Part shown: piece by piece, positions 7,625 through 11,486 of the stretch
Layout: every line of letters begins with the position of its first letter
Numbering within the stretch: position 1 is the first letter of the stretch
NCBI GenBank assembly: GCA_033765345.1
Contig: JANRIC010000224.1
Location: forward strand, 1 to 11,486
DNA: 11,486 nt
DNA from: JANRIC01 sp033765345
GTDB taxonomy: Bacteria; Bacteroidota; Bacteroidia; Cytophagales; Microscillaceae
Direction of reading: 5' to 3'
The notes under the pieces: generated by a model
Database searches by the model: none
What the model saw: only the letters and a program-made list of their open reading frames with translations
Told to the model about the DNA's origin: nothing
Translations under genes and position numbers: made by a program

Positions 7625-7919
7625 AAATGTGAAATTTTTTATTAAAATAATAATATTTTTCAAGTCTTGCAAGATTTCTAAAAGGTATTTCATTGAGTGG
7701 AAGTCTCTTTTGAATAAATTTATTTTTTATTCAGAATATTATAATATTTTTTGACAAATAGTCTTATGATTATTTTAAATAAGTCGATGAATTATGCCTT
7801 TTTTTATTTTAAAATACAAATACTTGAAATATAATCATTTAAGCTATTACCTGTGCAAATTTTTTTTACCTAGAATATTACTTATCTTAGGAATTCATTT
7901 AAACTTAAATTTCCAAGCC

Positions 7920-10802
7920 ATGATGACAAAAAAGCTAATGATTCTTGTATTGATCTTTACCTGGATTTCGGCAGGTGCTCAAACCAAACTCCTGGAAAAG
8001 ATAGTCAAAAAAGGAGATGAAATTGTAATTCCTTACGAAAAATATCAATTGAGTAATGGATTAATTCTCATTATTCACGAAGACCATTCCGACCCCTTGA
8101 TTCATGTAGATGTGACTTATCACGTGGGTTCGGCTCGTGAGGAGCTGAAAAAATCAGGTTTTGCACATTTTTTTGAACACATGATGTTCCAGGGCTCAGA
8201 AAATGTAGCTGATGAAGAGCACTTTAAAATTATCACCGAATCGGGCGGAACCTTAAACGGAAGCACTAACCGCGATCGTACCAATTATTTTGAGACCATT
8301 CCCAGCAATCAGTTGGAAACTATTCTCTGGCTCGAAGCCGATCGAATGGGCTTTTTGCTGGATGCTGTGACGCAGAAAAAATTCGAGGTGCAGCGCGCCA
8401 CTGTCAAAAACGAAAAACAACAAAATTATGACAATCGTCCTTATGGGCTTTACACAGAATTGAATGCCAGAACGCTTTATCCTTATGGGCATCCTTACTC
8501 TTGGCTTACGATTGGACTGCTGGAGGATTTAGACCGGGTCAATGTAGAAGATCTTAAGAAATTTTTTCTGCGTTGGTACGGACCTAACAATGCCGTGTTG
8601 ACCATTGGCGGGGATGTAAATCCAAAAGAGGTTGTCAGAATGGCAGAAAAATATTTTGGGGCTATTCCGAGAGGCCCTGAAGTGAAAGATTTAAAACTTG
8701 CGTCTGTTCGCCTAGACCATGACCGATATGTGTCTTATGTAGACAAAAACATTCGCTTTCCCGGTTTGAGTATTACCTTTCCTACCGTTCCGCTGTATCA
8801 CCCAGATGAAGCTGCCTTGGATTGCCTGGCCGAAATTCTCGGACAAGGAAGAAGCTCTTATTTTTACAAAAAATTCGTAGAAACCAAAAAAGCCAACCAA
8901 GCCAATGTTTCTCATCGGACTACCGAACTGGCCGGAGAGTTTACCCAATTTTTACTTCCTTTTCCTGGTGTAAGCCTGGCTGATTTTGAAAAAGAAATGC
9001 GGGAAGCTCTCCTGGAATTTGAAAAAACAGGCGTGAAAAACGAAGATATTCAAAAGTTTATCGCCGGATTTGAAGCAGGTACCATCAACGGACTCAGCAG
9101 TGTACGCGGTAAAGTATCTCGATTGGCTGCTTATGAAACTTTTGCCGGAAACCCCAATCAGATTCAGGAAGATATCAAAAGATATACTTCTGTAAGCAAA
9201 GAAGACGTGATGCGGGTCTATAATCAGTACATCAAAGGCAAACCTTCCGTGATCGTAAGCATTTTGCCCGAAGGAATGGAAAAAATGGCCGCCAAAGAAG
9301 ATAACTTCAAACCACAAAACGAAGGGCAAAATCCTTTCCCCATAACTGATTACAGTGGATTGAGCTATACCAGACCCAAAGATAATTTTGATCGTAGCAA
9401 ACGACCTACCCCGGGCCAAGCTCCATTGGTCAATGTACCCGAATTTTGGACTTCAAAAATGGATAACGGACTCAAAGTAATCGGAACCAACAGCCCTGAA
9501 ATTCCTACGGTAACCCTGCAAATTACCCTGGAAGGAGGTCAACAATTAGATGCCAAAGACCTCAGAAAAGTAGGACTTGCCAATATCACAGCCTCTATGA
9601 TGAATGAATCTACCGAAAATTATTCGGCAGGTGCTATTTCTGATGAATTGGACAAATTAGGCAGCAGCATCAATGTATTTGGAGGTAGAAATACCACTAC
9701 AATCAATATTCAGAGCCTCAAAAAAAATCTGGATGCTACCCTCAAACTCGCCGAAGAAAAAATGTTTCGCCCAAAATTTACCCAGGAAGATTTTGATAAA
9801 GTCAAAAAACAACTCAGCGAAGCTGCCAAAGCCCAATTGAAACAACCGGTGCCTATTGCCAATAATGTGTATAACAAACTGCTCTATGGTGAAAATCATA
9901 TCATGTCGTATCCGGTAGAAGGTAAGGAATCCACCCTCAAAGAAATTAGCCTCGAGGACGTAAAAGCCTTTTACAAAGAATATTTTTCTCCCTCCAAAGC
10001 TCAGTTGGTAGTGGTAGGGGATATTTCAGAAAAAGAAATTCTTCCTAAACTAGGATTTCTCAAAAACTGGAAAGGAAATAACTATGAAATCCCTAAAATG
10101 CCTGAAAAACCATCGATTGATAAAACCAAAATTTATTTGGTAGATAAGCAAAAAGCTCCCCAATCCGAAATCCGAATCGGATACCTGACCAATATGCCTT
10201 ATGACGTAGAAGGGGAATATTTTAAGTCGACGCTGATGAACTACCCGCTGGGGGGCGCATTTAATAGCCGAATCAATTTGAATCTTCGCGAAGACAAAGG
10301 CTATACCTATGGGGCGCGATCCTCCTTTAATAGCACTAAAGACCCCGGACCTTTTACAGCAAATGCAGGCGTAAAAGGAAATGTGACCGATAGTGCCGTG
10401 GTAGAATTTATGAAAGAAATCACCAACTACTTCAAAGATGGAATCACAAATGAGGAACTGGGATTTATGAAAAACTCTATCGGCCAACGGGACGCTCTCG
10501 AGTATGAAACTCCTTTGCAGAAGGCAAACTTCCTCAATCGTATTGTTACTTACGGACTCGATAAGGACTTTGTAAAACGACAAACCGATATTCTCAATAA
10601 AATCACCAGGCAGGAAATCAATGACCTGGCTAAAAAACACCTGAATCCTGAAAAAATCAATATCCTCGTGGTAGGCGATAAAGCCAGTATAGAGCCAGGA
10701 CTCAAGAAAATCGGCTATGAAGTGATCCTCCTGGATGAACAAGGTAATCCTAGTAAGGAAAAATCTACCGGGGCAGCCGAAGAAGGAAACGATAAAAAGT
10801 AA
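7920..10802 (+). CDS. Secreted two-domain M16 zinc metallopeptidase
   Basis: A 960-residue insulinase-family (M16) protein. A signal peptide at the N-terminus (Lys 4-5, LMILVLIFTWISAGA) has a likely cleavage at A20/Q21, so it acts in the periplasm or envelope. The N-terminal half carries the inverted zinc motif HFFEH (H83, E86, H87) and the third ligand E165 in VKNEKQQ, at the spacing usual for M16. The C-terminal half, starting near 515 after a Pro-rich linker, repeats the fold but has GLANITASMM (about 552-561) where HxxEH would be, so it is catalytically dead. It keeps the substrate-side SRINLNLREDKGYTYG motif (about 783-798). This active-plus-inactive fusion is a common bacterial design for peptide degradation in a closed chamber. 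The frame is open from 7794, but those 42 codons are AT-rich and would bury the signal peptide. ATG 7923 is an equally possible start. No Shine-Dalgarno is seen. Confidence 0.94.
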   Translation: MMTKKLMILVLIFTWISAGAQTKLLEKIVKKGDEIVIPYEKYQLSNGLILIIHEDHSDPLIHVDVTYHVGSAREELKKSGFAHFFEHMMFQGSENVADEEHFKIITESGGTLNGSTNRDRTNYFETIPSNQLETILWLEADRMGFLLDAVTQKKFEVQRATVKNEKQQNYDNRPYGLYTELNARTLYPYGHPYSWLTIGLLEDLDRVNVEDLKKFFLRWYGPNNAVLTIGGDVNPKEVVRMAEKYFGAIPRGPEVKDLKLASVRLDHDRYVSYVDKNIRFPGLSITFPTVPLYHPDEAALDCLAEILGQGRSSYFYKKFVETKKANQANVSHRTTELAGEFTQFLLPFPGVSLADFEKEMREALLEFEKTGVKNEDIQKFIAGFEAGTINGLSSVRGKVSRLAAYETFAGNPNQIQEDIKRYTSVSKEDVMRVYNQYIKGKPSVIVSILPEGMEKMAAKEDNFKPQNEGQNPFPITDYSGLSYTRPKDNFDRSKRPTPGQAPLVNVPEFWTSKMDNGLKVIGTNSPEIPTVTLQITLEGGQQLDAKDLRKVGLANITASMMNESTENYSAGAISDELDKLGSSINVFGGRNTTTINIQSLKKNLDATLKLAEEKMFRPKFTQEDFDKVKKQLSEAAKAQLKQPVPIANNVYNKLLYGENHIMSYPVEGKESTLKEISLEDVKAFYKEYFSPSKAQLVVVGDISEKEILPKLGFLKNWKGNNYEIPKMPEKPSIDKTKIYLVDKQKAPQSEIRIGYLTNMPYDVEGEYFKSTLMNYPLGGAFNSRINLNLREDKGYTYGARSSFNSTKDPGPFTANAGVKGNVTDSAVVEFMKEITNYFKDGITNEELGFMKNSIGQRDALEYETPLQKANFLNRIVTYGLDKDFVKRQTDILNKITRQEINDLAKKHLNPEKINILVVGDKASIEPGLKKIGYEVILLDEQGNPSKEKSTGAAEEGNDKK

Positions 10803-10819
10803 TTTGAGATTGAAAAACC

Positions 10820-10851
10820 AAGTATTCGAGGAGCTAGCTCCTCGAATACTT
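10820..10851. repeat. 32-bp perfect palindrome after M16 gene
   Basis: The 16 bases 10820-10835 are followed directly by their exact reverse complement at 10836-10851 (AAGTATTCGAGGAGCT then AGCTCCTCGAATACTT). As RNA it would form a 14-bp stem with loop CTAG. It begins 18 bases after the M16 stop. On the plus strand no T run follows, so it is not a standard terminator; on the minus strand GG then TTTTT follows. It may protect or end the M16 transcript, or be a protein-binding site. Confidence 0.7.
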
Positions 10852-10873
10852 CAATAAGCAAAAAACTACAGCC

Positions 10874-11433
10874 ATGATCAGAAAAGCAGAAATACAGGAT
10901 ATGCAAGCCATCAATGACATAATGAGGAAGTAAAGAACTCCATTTTTAATGTCAGTACAGAACCCATGAGCCTGGAAGACCGAATACAATGGTTTGAAAA
11001 TCGTAGCGAAAAACATCCTGTTTTGGTCAAAGAAATTGACTCAAATGTGACTGCCTGGGCAAGTCTAAGCCCCTGGACGAATTACGGTGCTTATGCCCGA
11101 ACCGTAGAAATATCCATTTTTATTGCTCCTGAAGCCCGGGGAAAAGGTATTGGGAAAGAAATGATAGCCACTATTTTAGATATGGGGCAAAACTTAAACC
11201 ATCGCGTTTTCCTGGCAAGAATTATTGAAGGAAATGAAGCCAGTGTTCGGCTATTCAAATTCTTTGGCTTTGAACAAGTATCCCGAATGCCGGATGCCGG
11301 AGAAAAATTCGGAGAAAAAATAACACCGATTATTTTACAAAAAAAGTTACTACTCAGGTACTTGTTTCAGAATTTAATTTTGTTTTTTATATTATTAAGA
11401 TATAAAATTTTTATTTTTTTTATTTTATCATAA
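10874..11433 (+). pseudogene. GNAT-family N-acetyltransferase, frameshifted
   Basis: Two reading frames together make one GNAT protein. The first begins at ATG 10874 (MIRKAEIQDMQAINDI) and stops at 10931-10933. The second is open from 10918 to 11433 and continues with NEEVKNSIFNVSTEPMSLEDR. The join matches the usual family N-terminus, where I would expect DIYNE. The second frame holds the acetyl-CoA motif ARGKGIGKEM (from about 11131) and NEASVRLFKFFGFE, as in phosphinothricin/L-amino-acid acetyltransferase-like GNATs. A loss of four bases (or one) near 10919-10923 explains the break. The normal C-terminus should be near ILQKKLL (about 11352); some 25 extra AT-rich hydrophobic codons follow, suggesting loss of the original stop. 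A shorter protein from ATG 10966 would lack the first strand and helix. Sequencing error or a phase-variable gene cannot be excluded. Confidence 0.75.
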
Positions 11434-11452
11434 TAAAATTTCTGGATAATTT

Positions 11453-11483
11453 TGTTTGTGTAAACTTACTTTTTACACAAACA
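11453..11483. repeat. 12-bp perfect inverted repeat, 7-nt loop
   Basis: TGTTTGTGTAAA at 11453-11464 is matched exactly by TTTACACAAACA at 11472-11483 around the loop CTTACTT. It sits 20 bases after the stop of the acetyltransferase frame and could end that transcript, or a leftward one entering from outside. The window ends three bases later, so a following T run cannot be checked. Confidence 0.55.
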
Positions 11484-11486
11484 TAT

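Noticed and set aside
7745..7753. TATTTTTTG as a -7 promoter element for the M16 gene
   Set aside because: The spacing inside the motif is one base too long and the nearest TTG upstream is over 30 bases away, outside the usual range.
8952..9419. A 155-codon open frame on the minus strand within the M16 gene
   Set aside because: It is antisense to the M16 peptidase, with Phe/Ile/Ser-rich low-information translation and no domain.
10050..10742. A 230-codon open frame on the minus strand
   Set aside because: It lies wholly inside the M16 peptidase on the opposite strand. The M16 frame shows clear family motifs here, while the minus frame gives no recognisable domain.

Overview
The window looks like chromosomal DNA of a Bacteroidota bacterium, probably Cytophagales-like. 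This is inferred from the gene families: a Bacteroidota-style alanine:cation symporter with a signal-peptide-like start, a two-domain M16 peptidase exported by a signal peptide ending in A-Q, and a LIC11966-like secreted helical protein. Start codons without a Shine-Dalgarno sequence and very AT-rich spacers between moderately AT-rich genes fit the same assignment. I see no rRNA, tRNA, CRISPR array, phage gene, transposase or plasmid function.

Layout. Positions 1-857 are a long AT-rich stretch with no convincing gene, holding three inverted repeats (21-64, 201-223, 570-603). Next is a secreted helical protein (858-1913, +) closed by a textbook terminator (1944-1976). A Na+/H+:alanine symporter follows (2092-3762, +). 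It converges on a multi-pass membrane protein of the lysylphosphatidylglycerol synthase/YbhN-like family (3974-4963, -), with a hairpin between them whose T tract favours the minus strand. A divergent spacer leads to an SDR oxidoreductase (5157-5918, +). Its stop overlaps the stop of a long-chain acyl-CoA synthetase (5912-7624, -) tail to tail by 7 bp. A secreted two-domain M16 zinc peptidase follows (7920-10802, +). Beyond it lie a 32-bp perfect palindrome and a GNAT acetyltransferase gene split by a frameshift (10874-11433, +). A 12-bp inverted repeat closes the window.

How the genes fit together. Most genes appear to be single transcription units on alternating strands, so context does not define a pathway. 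The SDR and the acyl-CoA synthetase could both touch lipid metabolism, the symporter imports amino acids, and the M16 peptidase degrades peptides in the envelope; linking these functionally would be speculation. I did not find a novel multi-gene system. The items most worth a second look are the frameshifted GNAT gene, the perfect palindromes, the repeat-containing insertion in the symporter, and the TTG start of the membrane protein.
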